Positions 41,311-52,249 are shown, numbered from the stretch's first letter. The stretch is DNA of 64,000 nucleotides from Penium margaritaceum (GCA_023375785.1 SZWC01006867.1:63266-127265); one strand, 5' to 3'. Numbers and translations are program-made. The notes: generated by a model not told the origin, from the letters alone.

Positions 41311-42050
41311 TTCTTGGAAAAGTAGCCATCTAGGTCAGATTCAGGTCCACAGGAGCAAGTTCGATGAAACTACCAAAATCGTGCTTCGATTGTCAATCTG
41401 ACTTCACCATTACAAAGATCTGGTTGCCAATTGCGTGCGGTCCAAGTTTGAGGCCGATCCAACGGTCGGATTGGGAGTTATGAATTTGGGAAGTTTCTTG
41501 TGTCATGGACCACCAATGTCTGGGTGACCATGGGCGATGGCTCCATGTCTTAGCCTGAGAAAACAAGAAGGAAAGAGGTCCAGGCTCAAGACCTGATGGG
41601 AGAAATATCCAAAAAGATCCTTGGTCTTAGGATTGCCTTGTGAGAGTGTGGTAACTAGGATGAAGGTACCTCTCCTTACGTTTTTGGTGAGGTGAGATCC
41701 TTGTGTGGTATCCATAGATACATGGCGATTCTCCATGAGTTTGTTGGTTATGTGACCACTAGGAGTGAGCCATGAGAGCATTTTCTAGCTCTCTAGGTCG
41801 TGTGTGAGTGGTCAGCCTGATTGCTAGGCTGATTTCCTCTCTTGTGTGAGATTGTGGATTCTAATGTGGGAGCCTTAGCCTCCATGGCTAAGTGGTGTGG
41901 CTTGTGAGAGGGCTGACTTGCCCATGCTCTAGCTTTTGTATGTACTCCTTCATTTTGAGTAATTCAACAACCATTCTTCAGCACAACTGATGCCCTTTCA
42001 GTCCCATATGCTCGTTGCTCCAAGGCTCCCTCTCTCATCCAGATCCAAGA
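41311..42050 (+). mobile_element. F4 3' LTR (copy 1)
   Basis: Follows a weak polypurine tract (AAAGTGGGAAA, 41300-41310) and matches 35670-36405 throughout. The terminal CA is GA. It is followed by GTCCA at 42051-42055, the right target duplication. Confidence 0.88.
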
Positions 42051-42690
42051 GTCCATAGCTGCCATTAGGACAAGCACAGGATAGACTAGGCATGTATGTC
42101 TCCCTTGGACTAAGTCTCCTAAGTCTGGTCCACATAGACAAGGCATGCATTACTCCTTTGGAGCAAGTCCTTTTGGTCTAAACTGGATAGTATAGCCAGT
42201 ATACATCACTTAGGACAGCTCTTTGTGTCTTGGACGTTCCAGACTTAGTCTATGGAAAAAGAGGTCATTAGGTGAAACTGCAACCTAGTGACTAATTTTG
42301 TTTCTGACCAAAAGGGAGAGAGGAAGGTTCTAAAAAACATATAAGAACATTCCAATGTCCTTTTTGGTGGATGGCGCCACTTGGCGGTCATAGAGAGCTT
42401 CATGTGGAGAGAGGAGATGATGCTTGCTAGATTATCCCCAAAGGGGCTCATCAAAGGAGCCACCGTGTGCCTGGGCTAGACGCTGGCTCTAGGACTATGA
42501 ACACCTATTATTTGCCTATGATTCATCACATGTCTGAGCTTATAGACTCCTCATAGAATTGTCCTCCAAAGGGAGACACCAAAGAGTTATTGGTTGGTCT
42601 AAGCCTCAAGGGTTAGCTCTTCGCGCGAAAGTGATCAGGTGCTAAGGACACAGTTCAAGGAAGTGATTCCTATGACTAGCTTAGTAATGA
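42051..42690 (+). mobile_element. F3 3' LTR, remaining part
   Basis: Continues the F3 LTR split at 35669. It carries the 53-bp-spaced GGCATG repeats of U3 (about 42090-42160) and the R-U5 region with CGCGCGAAAGTGATCAGG (about 42613-42630, one base longer than shown elsewhere). It is truncated near 42690, about 90 bp short of its end. Confidence 0.82.
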
Positions 42691-43276
42691 AACATTTGAC
42701 TCTCCTTCCAAGTACGGTTGCTGGAGCAAGATTCAGAAGGGTCCAAGCACTTTCTGTAGGTTCAGCTAAAAAATGAGGTAGGTGTTTGGTGTCGGAGAGC
42801 ATGTTTCGATTCATGCTGAGTAAAGTCTTGTTTATCTACTTGGCAAAGCAATTGGTCTAAAGATGTAAGACGTAGTGGTCTGTTGGTTCATGCCATGTTG
42901 GCTGAGCCAACCTGTATACGCCTTGTACAGATCATTTTTTTTGGTGTATAGTGTTTTGACCTTCTTTCTCATTTGCCGCTCTACCATGGCAACAAACTCG
43001 TACATCTTCTTTTGACCTCTCTGATGACCTTAAATACGTGTATCAACATGTTGCAACTATGTTCATCAATGCAGAACTTGAAATACTGTTGCCATTTGAA
43101 GGACGGTGAGATGGTACGCACACATCATAGTAAATCATGTCTAAGATTACTGGCGCATGTTGCCTAGTATCCTCAAAGGACTTTCTCTTTGCCTTGCCTT
43201 GGCTAGCATACCTTCTTGCAATTTCCCTCGTCCTTGGTTTTGCATCCCTCTGTTCCATGAACCACTTAATTCTGCA
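42691..43276 (-). pseudogene. F3 integrase fragment, inverted
   Basis: Minus-strand remnant of F3 pre-integrase and integrase: MEQRDAKPRTRE, YASQGKAKRKSFEDTRQHAP (about 43160-43215), ILDMIYYDVC (first Asp position is Tyr-Asp), then integrase core pieces with many stops down to about 42700. It is abruptly bounded on both sides. Confidence 0.65.
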
Positions 43277-43870
43277 GCATGGCTTGCAAAAGGCGTGAAT
43301 GCAAAGGGCATGGGAGACAAGCTAGTGAACATCTGCCTCAATGGTACGGAGAAGGATCTACGGTTATGTGACGTGGTCTACATGTCCTCGTTTGCAACAA
43401 ACCTCCTATCTATGTGAAAATTAATGGATAACGACATGACGGTGGTGTTCACACAGAAGAAGGTGGTCATTGCGAGGAACAAGGACATTAAGGTCCTCTA
43501 TGCAAACAAAGATCTCATAGCATGGGTCCCACAGGTTGACGGGCTCTTCATGTTGCAGACATCGACAACAAAGACTTGGAAGATGAGGGTCATGTGGATG
43601 TTGCGGAGGCAATCCTCTTGGCACCAACACGGGAGAGCACACCTACGGAAACTGAAAAAATATCCTCTGCCGCAAAGGATAAAGAAGCTGATTTGTGGCA
43701 TAGACGCTTTGGGCGCATTGCAAATAGCAAGCTCTAAGTCATCCACCAATATCAGCTGGTCCGCGGCATTGATGGTTGCAAGAAGGATGCGGTTGGGTAT
43801 GGCAGTCTGCGTGAACCTTGCCTCCAAGTCAAGATCAAGCGAACATGCTTTCAGTGCAACAGTCACTGCG
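43277..43870 (+). pseudogene. F1b protease end and pre-integrase
   Basis: A second, plus-strand F1 copy starts inside the protease: VNAKGMGDKLVNICLNGTEK, VVYMSSFATNLLSM then TGA (43418), MTVVFTQKKVVIARNKD (about 43436-43490) and the pre-integrase region in shifted frames (43650-43860). It is the same protein as F1 at 16264-15670. Gag and the protease active site are missing. Confidence 0.8.
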
Positions 43871-44750
43871 TAGAATCAGCCCTTGACCTGATTCACACTG
43901 ATGTGTGTGGACCCTTTTTCTTGGTGTCAAATGGTGGTAGCAAGCATTTTCTGATCTTCATCGACGGCCACAGCCACAAGGTGTGGATCTTCTTTCTCAA
44001 AACCAAGGAAGAGGTCAGAGAAAAGATGCAGGAGTTTGTCGCCATGTTGGAGAAATAGAATGGAAAGAAAGTCAAAGCAATACGAAGTGACAATGGCGGA
44101 GAGTATGAAGCATGCAAGGGCTGGTTACGTCAACACGGGATCAACTACTGGCCTAAAACTCCCTACATGCCACAAAGCAATGGTGTGGCCGAGCGGATGA
44201 ATCAGACCATCCTCGGCATGGTGTACAACATGCTCTTTGATTCAAAACTTCGACCATGCTTTTGGGCAGAAGCGGCAAGAACGGCATGCTACATTATCAA
44301 CCTGACTCCTGCAGCTACTCAGGGCAGGCACGGCAAGAAAAACGGCAAGCAACAGATGACGACACAAGAAGTATGGTCATGGAAGTAGGCGGATGCATCA
44401 CACCTCAAAGTCTTTGGCTGCATTACATGGGCAAAGGTTCAGGCGGGAAAGGGTAGCAGCAAGCTAGATGCAAGAGCACAAAAGTACGTGACGGTGGGTT
44501 ATAAGATAGCCCACAAGACCTACAGCCTGTGGAATCTGGCAGCAAGAAGACTCATCACCAGCCGAGATGTGACCTTTTACAAGAGGAAATCAGGCAAGAA
44601 AGAGGTGCTTGATCCTGCACAAGCTCCAATACTGGGAGAGTGGTTGGTAATTCTGGAGTCAGGAGATCAAGCTCCAAAAAACTGGCAAGTGGTGCCTATG
44701 TTGCAGGCCATGAAGAAGAAATGTGTGGCAGGAAGAGTGGTTGCGTAGGC
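43871..44750 (+). pseudogene. F1b integrase
   Basis: HTDVCGP (first Asp, about 43893-43913), FLIFIDGHSHKVWIFFLKTK, a TAG at about 44057, RSDNGGEYEACKGWL (second Asp, about 44083-44127) and NGVAERMNQTILGM with the catalytic Glu (about 44179-44222). The triad is present in one frame interrupted by a TAG at 44057 and another at about 44388. The C-terminal block YKIAHKTYSLWNLAARRL is at 44500-44555, and it ends at TAG 44746, shared with F1. Confidence 0.87.
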
Positions 44751-45154
44751 TGACACACCGGTGAGCTCAGACACCGAGTCAAAGACGTCCGAGGCCTCTG
44801 AAACCAGCTCGGAGGCCAGTGGCTCTTTGAAAGAAGAAAACTTAACTTCAAGGTAGCCAACAGTACAGGACCAAGAACATTGCGAAGATCCACAAGCAAT
44901 GCAACGTCACAGTACACGATAGAGAAAACAAAATCCAAAGTACGCTGCTGACACAGGAAGCTCAACTGGACTTAGCTGGTCCTGTTTCGCTCAGGGAGAG
45001 CTGCTCACTGTGGTTGAGGCGCTGGCAAGGCCTCCTGCGTCCAAGTGGAAGGAGGTGGTGTACTGAAAGCTAGCGTCCATCGTCAAAAATGACCCATGGG
45101 TGCTGGTGGAAAGACCCGCTAACACTCACATGGAGGGCTCAGAGTGGGTACTCA
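44751..45154 (+). pseudogene. F1b acidic linker and RT start
   Basis: SSDTESKTSEASETSSEASG linker, then QRHSTR with TAG, and the RT start SKWKEVVY with TGA (about 45040-45066) and EGSEWVLRLKQKQDD (to about 45178). It is equivalent to F1 14388-14830. Two TAG codons in the linker (44854 and 44924) stand where F1 has CAG. Confidence 0.75.
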
Positions 45155-45765
45155 GGTTGAAGCAAAAGCAAGATGATGGCATCGACAAGTACAAGGCGAG
45201 GATCGTGGCAAAAGTCATCATGTTTGCCTCCATAAGCATGTAACAATGGAGGTACCGGAAGGTGTCAAAGCACCGAGGGTAAGGTGTGCAAGCTGGTGAA
45301 GGTGTTATACGGGATGAAATAGACCCCACGGATGTAGTACAAGGAGATGGAGAATTTCATGGCTGAAATCTCTTTTGCGCACTGTAGCAATGATCACAAC
45401 GTCTATGTACGGGAGGAAAAACGTGGCTTGCTACCCGTGGTGTTGTATATGGAGAATCTTATCATGTATTCTTCCTCACAGGAGGCACTTACGGACCTCA
45501 AGAAAAATCTGGCCAGCAGGTTCAAGATGAAGGACGTGGGATCCCTCTGGTACGACCCTGGCATTGCTATTCACCACAACCGCAAACCAGGCACCATTGA
45601 GCTCAACCAGACCAAGTACATCATGGACGTCTTGAAGCACCACAACATGGAGGAATGCAAACCCGTCACTACCCCCATGCCCTCCAACTGCAAGCTCTCC
45701 TCCTCCATGTCACCAAGTAACAAGGCAGATCGGTGGGAGATGCAAAACACTCCATACTAGTCCGC
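45155..45765 (+). pseudogene. F1b reverse transcriptase, internally deleted (left copy)
   Basis: RT after KYKARIVAK jumps to the MEVPEG region with about 130 bp missing. TAG codons follow at about 45319 and 45334 where F1 has Gln and Trp/Ile contexts; both recur in the right copy. The open frame 45347-45760 has FMAEISFAHC and the catalytic site YMEN at 45446-45457, where both Asp of YVDD are gone. KKNLASRFKMKDVG follows. Dead enzyme. Confidence 0.85.
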
Positions 45766-46405
45766 CGTTGGGAGCCTCAAACGTGCAATGGTAGGAACGT
45801 GACCTGACATTGCTTATGTGGTGGACCAGGTGAGCGGGTTTATAGCCAACTTTGGGACTGAATACTTGCAAGCCGTACTACGGATTTTTCGCTATGTCCA
45901 AAAGGCACGGCACGTGGGACTTCAGTTTGGAGGCCAAGAAGGATGAGACTCGTTGCCACTGCCATGCTAGAGTGACACATAATGGAGAGGGCAGATTGAC
46001 GTCAGGAAATCCACTTAATGGTTTGTCTACCTTTTCAACAGTGGTGCGGTCTCGTGGGCAAGCAGGAAGTAGGAATGCGTCTTTCTTTTTCCTGCTTAAA
46101 CAAAGTATAGTTCACTCTGTGAAGTGGCTTCGCAGTTTTCTTGATGATATCAAGGCACCGCAAGAGGAAGCAATGGTCATCCACATCGACAATCAAGGTA
46201 CCGTTGTTATGGCAGAGGATGACATGATCTCTCGACATACAAAGCACATAATCATTCAATACCACTACTTATGTGACATTGTCCCCAAGGGTATCGTGGA
46301 ACTGGAGCACATCGCAACCTAGAAAATGCTTGCAGACTTCTTGACAAAGCCGCTAGAGAGCGATTTGCATGTTGCAGGTGCTCCAGGAGTCAACATGGTG
46401 CATGT
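45766..46405 (+). pseudogene. F1b RNase H (left copy)
   Basis: PDIAYVVDQVSGF, a heavily stopped middle, SWASRK with TAG (about 46072), then KWLRSFLDDIKAPQEEAMVI, HIDNQGTVVMAEDD (catalytic Asp kept) and KMLADFLTKPLES, with a TAG at 46320. The 3' end is cut at 46405 by a solo F3 LTR; the untranslated tail and polypurine tract resume at 47176. Confidence 0.82.
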
Positions 46406-47175
46406 TGTTGACCTGATATTCCCCTTGTCCATGGCTAAAATTTGCACAGGCATAGGACTGACAAGGCATGCACTACTCCCTTGGAGTAAGTCCCCTAAGT
46501 CTGGTCCAGATAGACAATGCATGCAGTGCTCCTTTGGAACACATCTTTTTTGTCAAAAATGGTTTGTACAGCCAGCAAACACTACCTAGGACCACTCCTT
46601 TTGGCTTAGATGTTTCAGAGTTAATCTTTGAAGTGAGATGTCACTAGGTCAAATCCCAGCCATGTGGCTAGTTTTCTTTGTGATTAAAAGAGGGGCAGGA
46701 AGGTTCTAAAAGACATCTTAGAATATTCCAAGGTCCTTCCTGGTGGTTGCCGCCACGTGGTGGTCACAAAGAGCGCCAGGTAGGTAGGGGGGATGATGGA
46801 ATCTAGATTGCCCCCAAAGTGGATCATCCAAGGAGTCCCTCCGCGCCTAGGCTAAAGGCTGGCTCTAGGACTATAAGAACGTGTCCGTTGCCTTTCATTA
46901 AATAGAGTTCTTACCTTTGAGATTTCTCACAGAGTTGTCCACCTAAGGTAGACAAAAAAGAAGCATTGGTTGATCTAAGCCCCAAGAGATAGCTCCTCGC
47001 GCGAAAGTGACCAGGTGGTAAGAACACGGTTCAAGGAAGTGATTCCTATCAACTGCTCAGTGTGGAACCGTGATTGTGAGGGTGATATCTACTCCTAGTT
47101 GCAGTTCTAGGAGTCGACGCCATGTGCCATTGTGTCGGCCTTCTTTTCTCTTTTGTTGCCTCAGGCCGGTTGAGA
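46406..47175 (+). mobile_element. Solo F3 LTR in F1b tail (left copy)
   Basis: A 770-bp F3 LTR (TGTTGACCTGATATTCC ... GGCCGGTTGAGA) lies between RNase H and the F1b polypurine tract. Flanks are CATGT and GACGC, decayed forms of the GATGC duplication that is still perfect in the right copy. It contains the TATA-like GGACTATAAG near 46866. Confidence 0.88.
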
Positions 47176-47294
47176 GACGCAAGAGATGAGAACTAAAGAC
47201 CAAGAAATCTGACGTGCAGAAACACAACACTGAGCTACAAGTTCATGCGGAAGAAAACTACTATAGCAGGTGGCCTAAGGGGCAAGGGAGAGAT
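47176..47294 (+). other. F1b 3' untranslated tail and polypurine tract (left copy)
   Basis: Matches the F1 segment at 12886-12975 in reverse orientation. It ends GGCAAGGGAGAGAT (47281-47294) just before the LTR start. Confidence 0.78.
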
Positions 47295-47977
47295 TGTTGT
47301 TCTTTTATGCCCCATGGCAACTGCTATGGCCTAAAGAACAGGTTCGGCATGCACTACTCCCTTGGAATAAGTTCTCCAAATCTTGTTTGTGGTGCAAGTC
47401 CAAGCGAGACACCAGAAGTGTAGTACAACGGATAGCATGTTGAAATTAGGGACAACAGGTCCTGCGATCAAGCCTTGATGTGCTTCATTTTGACCTTCCT
47501 GCACATATGAAGTTTCTTAGAGATTTCTCTATGCATGAGGAGGATGTGCCACTTGGCGGTCAGTGGATGCGCCAGTTGGCGAGCGAGTGAGGTGGTGTGG
47601 ATTGGCCACCTCAAAAGTGCCACTACCCACACACCCTAGAAGCCTGGCCTATGACTATATGTACTAGGCCCATTCCTTATTGTAATCACACAATCTGGCC
47701 TTAGATGCTCCTCTCCGAGTAGTCCAACTAAGGTTTAGTATAAAGAAGATACTCGATGGTCTAAGCTCCAAGAGTTCGTCTTTGACTAGCACCTCATGGG
47801 AAAGTGACGAAGTGTTAAGTGGACGCAGTTGCTAGTAAGTGACTGCCTAGGAAGTGCTCAGTGTGGAACAATGATCCCAAGGGTGATATCTTCTCCTAGC
47901 TGAAATGCTAGGAGCGGACGACAGTTGCTATTGTATTGGCCTTGATTCCTAATCCGTTTCCCTCATGCCGGTTGACA
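47295..47977 (+). mobile_element. F1b 3' LTR (left copy)
   Basis: A 683-bp F1-type LTR, TGTTGTTCTTTTATGCC ... GCCGGTTGACA. It abuts inverted F3 pre-integrase codons at 47978, the original insertion target. Confidence 0.88.
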
Positions 47978-48640
47978 TGGTGGAGTTAGTCGCCACGGTG
48001 ACGACTTCTTGTCTACATGCAGGCTTTCAAGACTTGGCCTATTCCACTGATGTATATCTCTTATTTGTGCTCTCAAGAGGCTTGGTCCGTAGTACGTAAA
48101 GCCAATCAACTCTTGGGATCTATGCAACAAAACTCTCGTCCGGATCAGCATTATTGATTTCTTTGTTTTGACAGTTATGGCCCCTTCCTTGTTGAAGAGG
48201 ATTGTCATGTCGTGGTTTGTGATTTCTGGACATTGACAAGAGGTTTGTCATAAACAACGGCACGTAGACAATGTTCTCCATCTTCAAGTCTTTTTTACTC
48301 ATGTTCTCGTTGATTCTAATCAACTTGTCTTTCTCGCTTTGTGCATGGACAAGGCCGTTGTTGGCAAACCTACAATGACGTCCTCTATCTGTGACGTAGA
48401 AAAACTCATCTTTCTCTCTTAGTGAATGATGGTCTGTGCCACCGTCAAGCCTATAGGCTCCATGCTTGAATAGTGCTGCTCGTTTGGTTTTTAATGTGCT
48501 CTCAGCCATCATGTCCGTTTTTTTATATATTTTCTTATCCTTTCTTGCCCTCATTTTTACCACCATTATCTCTGCCTTCTTTCTTGAGAGCCCTGTATTT
48601 TCGTGCCCAATTTCCAGGCTTGCTATGCACATGGCACTTC
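47978..48640 (-). pseudogene. Inverted F3 protease and pre-integrase (left copy)
   Basis: Minus-strand open frame 48120-48632 has the knuckle end, MMAESTLKTKRAALFKHGAY, the protease site RLDGGTDHHS (Ser of Asp-Ser-Gly is Gly, about 48430-48460), LVHAQSEKDKLIRINEN and IVYVPLFMTNLLSMSR. The pre-integrase start continues leftward to the F1b LTR at 47977 (ATNST at the junction). Confidence 0.8.
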
Positions 48641-49300
48641 CAGGATGCTTTGAACCATTTCCACTACCACCATAGTGCCTTTGCCTCTTCCTCTATCGTA
48701 AAAGCTTCCGTTGTCACTTTGGCCAGAAGAGGTCTTGTTGCCACGGCCACCGTAGTGTATAGCATAGGCCAAATGATAGCCTCACTAGCACTACGGCGCA
48801 TGACCTCATTGTACACGTACTCCGATACTGTCTCATATGTCAAATCCTCCTCCTTCTTACCGCCAAATATGGCGACCATAGGACCCAGATTTCAAGTAGT
48901 GCCATGAGGAGGATCATGGCATTCATGTTGGGGTCAATTTCCCAGTTTATTTGGATGAGTTGCTGTAGTTGTCCTTCAAACCACAGTGGCAAGCCTAGAA
49001 TAAACTCTCCCTCGCTCACTGAGATTACAATGCTTTTTTGTTTAAGATGAAGAGATGATTTGTAAGAGCCATTCATTACTTTACATGTGCAAGCATTTCA
49101 TAAGCCATAGATGCATACATGATTATATGGAGATGGGTATGTTGTGACTCATCCAGTAATGTAATAAGGACAGCAAGAACCATGTCGTTTTTGGCGCTCA
49201 ATGCTACATACTTAGCATCGTTTTTTGGAGGTTCAACCTCTTCTCCAAGGGACATCTTCAAACAGCCACGCACCCTCATGACAATTCAGTATTGCCATTT
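48641..49300 (-). pseudogene. Inverted F3 Gag (left copy)
   Basis: N-terminal SLGEEVEPPKNDAKYVALSA (about 49190-49250), UBN2 middle INWEIDPNMNAMILLMALLE (about 48905-48965), Gly/Ser linker and a mutated knuckle CHVHSKPGNWARKY around 48600-48645 (two Cys and the His changed). It has multiple stops. Confidence 0.78.
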
Positions 49301-49744
49301 CCACAGGTGAAAACCTACCTTTGTAAACTTCAAAATGCCACCATTGACCTGCTTTAGACTGATTGTCGAGGATATCGTCATACTACTTCTCTACTTCTCT
49401 GCTTTGTTTAGGCCGATTAAGGCTGATGTATGCTGATGTTTGCTACCGATTTAGGATGAGCACATTTTGTGCTTACCCCTTCACTATTCATCTCCTGGAA
49501 ACAGAGAATAATGCATTCTAGCAAAGTTAGGATCATACCTCCAAGGGAAAACCATATCCTTGCCAGGGTCAATGATCATTTCTCCAAGGGTAGAGCTTAT
49601 CCTTGGCCATTGTTTGCTAGGTGCTAGCACCTGTTGTTGGAGGTGATGGAGCACATGGAGCTTATGGAGCTGATGGAGCTAATGTACACTACAAGACAAA
49701 AAGGGTGAGAGAGCACGTAGAATCGTGCCTTACAACAGGTCAGT
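49301..49744 (-). other. Inverted F3 leader (left copy), no gene
   Basis: Leader with AGCTTATGGAGCTGATGGAG (49654-49673), the same kind of repeat found in the F1 and F3 leaders. Confidence 0.5.
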
Positions 49745-49759
49745 GTGGGCCCATGACCC
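49745..49759 (-). other. Inverted F3 primer-binding site (left copy)
   Basis: The minus strand reads GGGTCATGGGCCCAC, one base from the anticodon-arm complement. Confidence 0.75.
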
Positions 49760-49761
49760 TT

Positions 49762-50021
49762 GGTCAACCAGCCTGAGGTAAAGGACTAGAGAAAAAGGCC
49801 GACATAATGGCAATTCCTGTCCACTCTTACTATTGCAACTAGCAAGAGATATTACCATCAAAATCACGGTTCCACACTAAATAGTTCATACCATCACTTC
49901 GTTGTACTTTGTCATTTGCACCTGGCCCCATCTGCACAAGGAGCTAAACTCCGTGGATTTGGACCAACCAATTTTTACTTAGTGTCGACCTTTTCTCGAG
50001 AACTCTTTGAGGAGTCTCAAA
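49762..50021 (-). mobile_element. F3 LTR, R-U5 half, inverted (left copy)
   Basis: About 260 bp of the 3' half of an F3 LTR on the minus strand (GTCAACCAGCCTGAGG on the plus strand). It ends at the palindrome at 50002-50038, beyond which LTR sequence continues in the opposite orientation. Confidence 0.78.
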
Positions 50022-50038
50022 GAGACTCCTCAAAGAGT
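50002..50038. repeat. 37-bp fold-back joining two inverted LTR pieces
   Basis: ACTCTTTGAGGAGTCTC and its exact complement are separated by AAA. The left arm is native LTR sequence (compare GTGAGGAGTCTCAAAG at 34609-34624); the right arm is its mirror. It marks the junction between minus and plus LTR halves. Confidence 0.92.
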
Positions 50039-50430
50039 GCCCTTAGTCTGGTCAAGATAGACAAGGCATTCAGTTCTTCTTTGGAATTAGTCCCCTTGGT
50101 CCATATTGGATAGTATAGTGAATGAATGCTACCTAGGATAACTCCTTGTGACTTAGACATTCCAGAGTTAGTCTCTGTAGTGTGAAGTCACTAAGTCAGA
50201 TCCTAGCCAAGTGACTAGAAGGGAGACAAGAAGGGTTTGAGAGACATCTTAGAACATTCCAAGGTCCTTCATGGTGGCTGGAACCACTTGGTGGTCACAG
50301 TGAGTGCCATGTAGGCAGGGGGGGGTTTGTAATCTAGATTGCCCCCGAAGTGGCTCATCCAATGAGCCAGTGTGTACCTAGGGTAAATGCTAGCTGTAGG
50401 ACCAAAATAACCTGTCAGTTGCCTTCTACC
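50039..50430 (+). mobile_element. F3 LTR, U3 part, plus orientation (left copy)
   Basis: Begins GTGCCCTTAGTCTGGTC, collinear with 26909-27300 of the F3 LTR (U3, including GGCTCATCCAATGAGCC and a TATA-region remnant near 50397). Its end near 50430 is gradual. Confidence 0.72.
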
Positions 50431-51419
50431 CTCCAAGTTTTAGCCTCATATTCTGGATTCACAACAACAGCCAAGAAGTAGAAAATGACATAGATTATGC
50501 CATTGACTGAAAAGTGGTATTGTTTGCATAACTTGGGGTTGGTAAAGAGACGACAATCGAGAAAGAAGTTGCCACTCTCTCTCTCCCGCCCTCTTGCCTA
50601 AGCTAGCTTATTTGTGTCCCTTGTTGGCAGAATCAGGCAGCACCATTGGAAATGTACCTGGAGTGTAAAGAGACTGAGCGTGAGTACCTCTCAGGCTACC
50701 AAGAGCTGACGTGAAAGCAGTGGAGCAATGGTGAGTGGATTCAACCAACTGGTGTGACTTCTTGAGGAACCAAGGCTCACGACCGACGAGCCACATGAGT
50801 GGAAACGTTTGGCTGATTGCAGCCGTTCACAGATCGGGGACACTAGGCTATACTTACCTTAGTCTAGTCGGCTAAGTGAACAACGACCGGTGAGACTTAC
50901 AAGAAGAGCAAGTGGCCAATGAACGGCCATGGATGCTCTCAGAGATCGGGCCATGGTGATTTGCCGATCGAGAGCAAGCATCTAGCATAAGCCAAGTGAC
51001 ATGTGCTTGATGACTCTAAGTCATTGAGCAATGTTAAGTTGGTGCGTGTGTTAGAGTCATGAGGCACAAGATTGATGGCTGGTCCTTCCCTGTTTTCTAT
51101 TCAAAACAGTGAGCCACAAGCTCTCAAATTAGCATGTAGCACTAGCCAAGTTCACTTGTAGTCAACTTCGTATATAGTATACCAAATCATGCATGGAGCA
51201 TACTGTTGGAACGCACAGGAGATGTAGTAGCTGCCTCAAGCCTTGGCTAAGGCTTTTGAAGCTCATAATATGTATAGTATTTACCCACGTGTAACGGACA
51301 TGTTTCAATTTTGTATATCAGAAGTCAACAGAGTTAAGGAAGTTAATGTTTTAGCTTCCACTTGTGTAATGTATCCTCACATTCATTTGACCTCTAAGGA
51401 TGATCTCGATTTCAAGAAT
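50431..51419 (+). mobile_element. F6 LTR candidate, AT-richer, no gene (left copy)
   Basis: No coding sequence. It contains a CT run (50575-50587) and ends near a PBS-like TGGTATCTGAGC at 51420, so it is probably an LTR. The same sequence occurs at 57561-58469. From about 51040 the sequence is clearly AT-richer than the surrounding elements. Confidence 0.4.
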
Positions 51420-51431
51420 TGGTATCTGAGC
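51420..51431 (+). other. F6 primer-binding site
   Basis: TGGTATCTGAGC differs by one base from the plant tRNA-iMet PBS TGGTATCAGAGC. Confidence 0.6.
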
Positions 51432-51849
51432 AGTGGCCTACACATAAACTAAATCTGCTTCTCTATGGCCTTTGAGGGAAGTCGTAACTTCTGTCTCACA
51501 CATAATCCATTTTCCCACAGAGATATGACCAACAGTCTGACCATCTCAGCTGTATAAGAATTCAACCAAGTTTCAAAGACTCCATTCTAAATGTCAAAAT
51601 TGTGTATTGGCCTACATAACTTCACCCACTCATATGTTTATCAACGACTACAACAATAACAACACCAAAAGCAGAATCAATACAAACGGAAGATAAGAGC
51701 AGCACCTATATCAACTATGCCACGAGAACTTCTCCAAAGACATTTCTTGGCCACCTTTCAATACTACAAGCAAAAGCGCGCATCTTACTTCTTGACAACA
51801 CTCAAAATTCACAAGCACTGATAGAATCGTTCAAAAGTTTCAAACTTTC
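51432..51849 (+). other. F6 leader, no gene
   Basis: AT-rich leader between PBS and gag, with AAC/ACA-rich stretches (51650-51680). Nothing coding. Confidence 0.45.
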
Positions 51850-52249
51850 ATGACTTCTGTTACAATGGCAGAAATTGGACGACATCAGCTAGATGCTCAA
51901 AAAAGGGAGTCTTGTTTCCAAGTACCCCTTTTAAATGGTGACGGATATCACAAATGGGCCATTGATATGAAATTGTTTCCACTAAGGAAAGATCTATAGG
52001 ATATCATAAAAAATCCTCAAGGAAGCACTAGATCTAAACATCCTTGTGATTGACAAAAGAAGTCTAACGTATGATCACTACTTTGGATGTAACTCTTGCT
52101 CGTTCTACATTCTATGTCAAGAAGATATCTCTACACATGATCCTATGGTGGCGTTCCACAACGTGCAAGACTTTGCATTACCTGGTCACAAAAAACATGG
52201 CTCAGCTCACTGTCGTGAAAGTTTTAGTGTGAAAATAAAGGTTTCAATG
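51850..52249 (+). pseudogene. F6 Gag N-terminal fragment
   Basis: ATG 51850 (a second in-frame ATG is at 51865) starts a copia gag N-terminus: VPLLNGDGYHKWAIDMKLFP (about 51917-51976), the usual region with a Trp preceding the UBN2 domain. TAG at about 51998 stands where Trp is usual (KDL-stop-DII). Later codons are frameshifted. It is cut off near 52249, where the right duplication copy begins in F1b RT. Confidence 0.6.

Larger units (their letters stand above)
35670..42050 (+). mobile_element. F4 copia element, complete (copy 1)
   Basis: A 6381-bp element with 736- and about 740-bp LTRs, flanked by perfect GTCCA duplications (35665-35669, 42051-42055), inserted 23 bp into an F3 LTR. It has a standard PBS, gag with knuckle, protease, integrase, RT and RNase H in copia order. 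It has many stops, a templated insertion in integrase and mutated integrase and protease residues, and is inactive. Confidence 0.93.
45155..52249. repeat. Left copy of a 7.1-kb tandem duplication
   Basis: From about 45155 the sequence aligns with 52250 onward over more than 6 kb: F1b RT and RNase H with the same internal deletion and same stops, solo F3 LTR at the same site, F1 LTR, inverted F3, fold-back LTR and F6 LTR. The offset is about 7095-7147 bp. The left copy continues with F6 leader and gag to 52249, where the right copy starts. The two have diverged noticeably. Confidence 0.85.

Noticed and set aside
49002-49300. Host gene fragment near the inverted F3 gag
   Set aside because: The SLGEEVEPPK segment matches the F3 gag N-terminus in other copies (28106 and 56213-56413), so it is element sequence.
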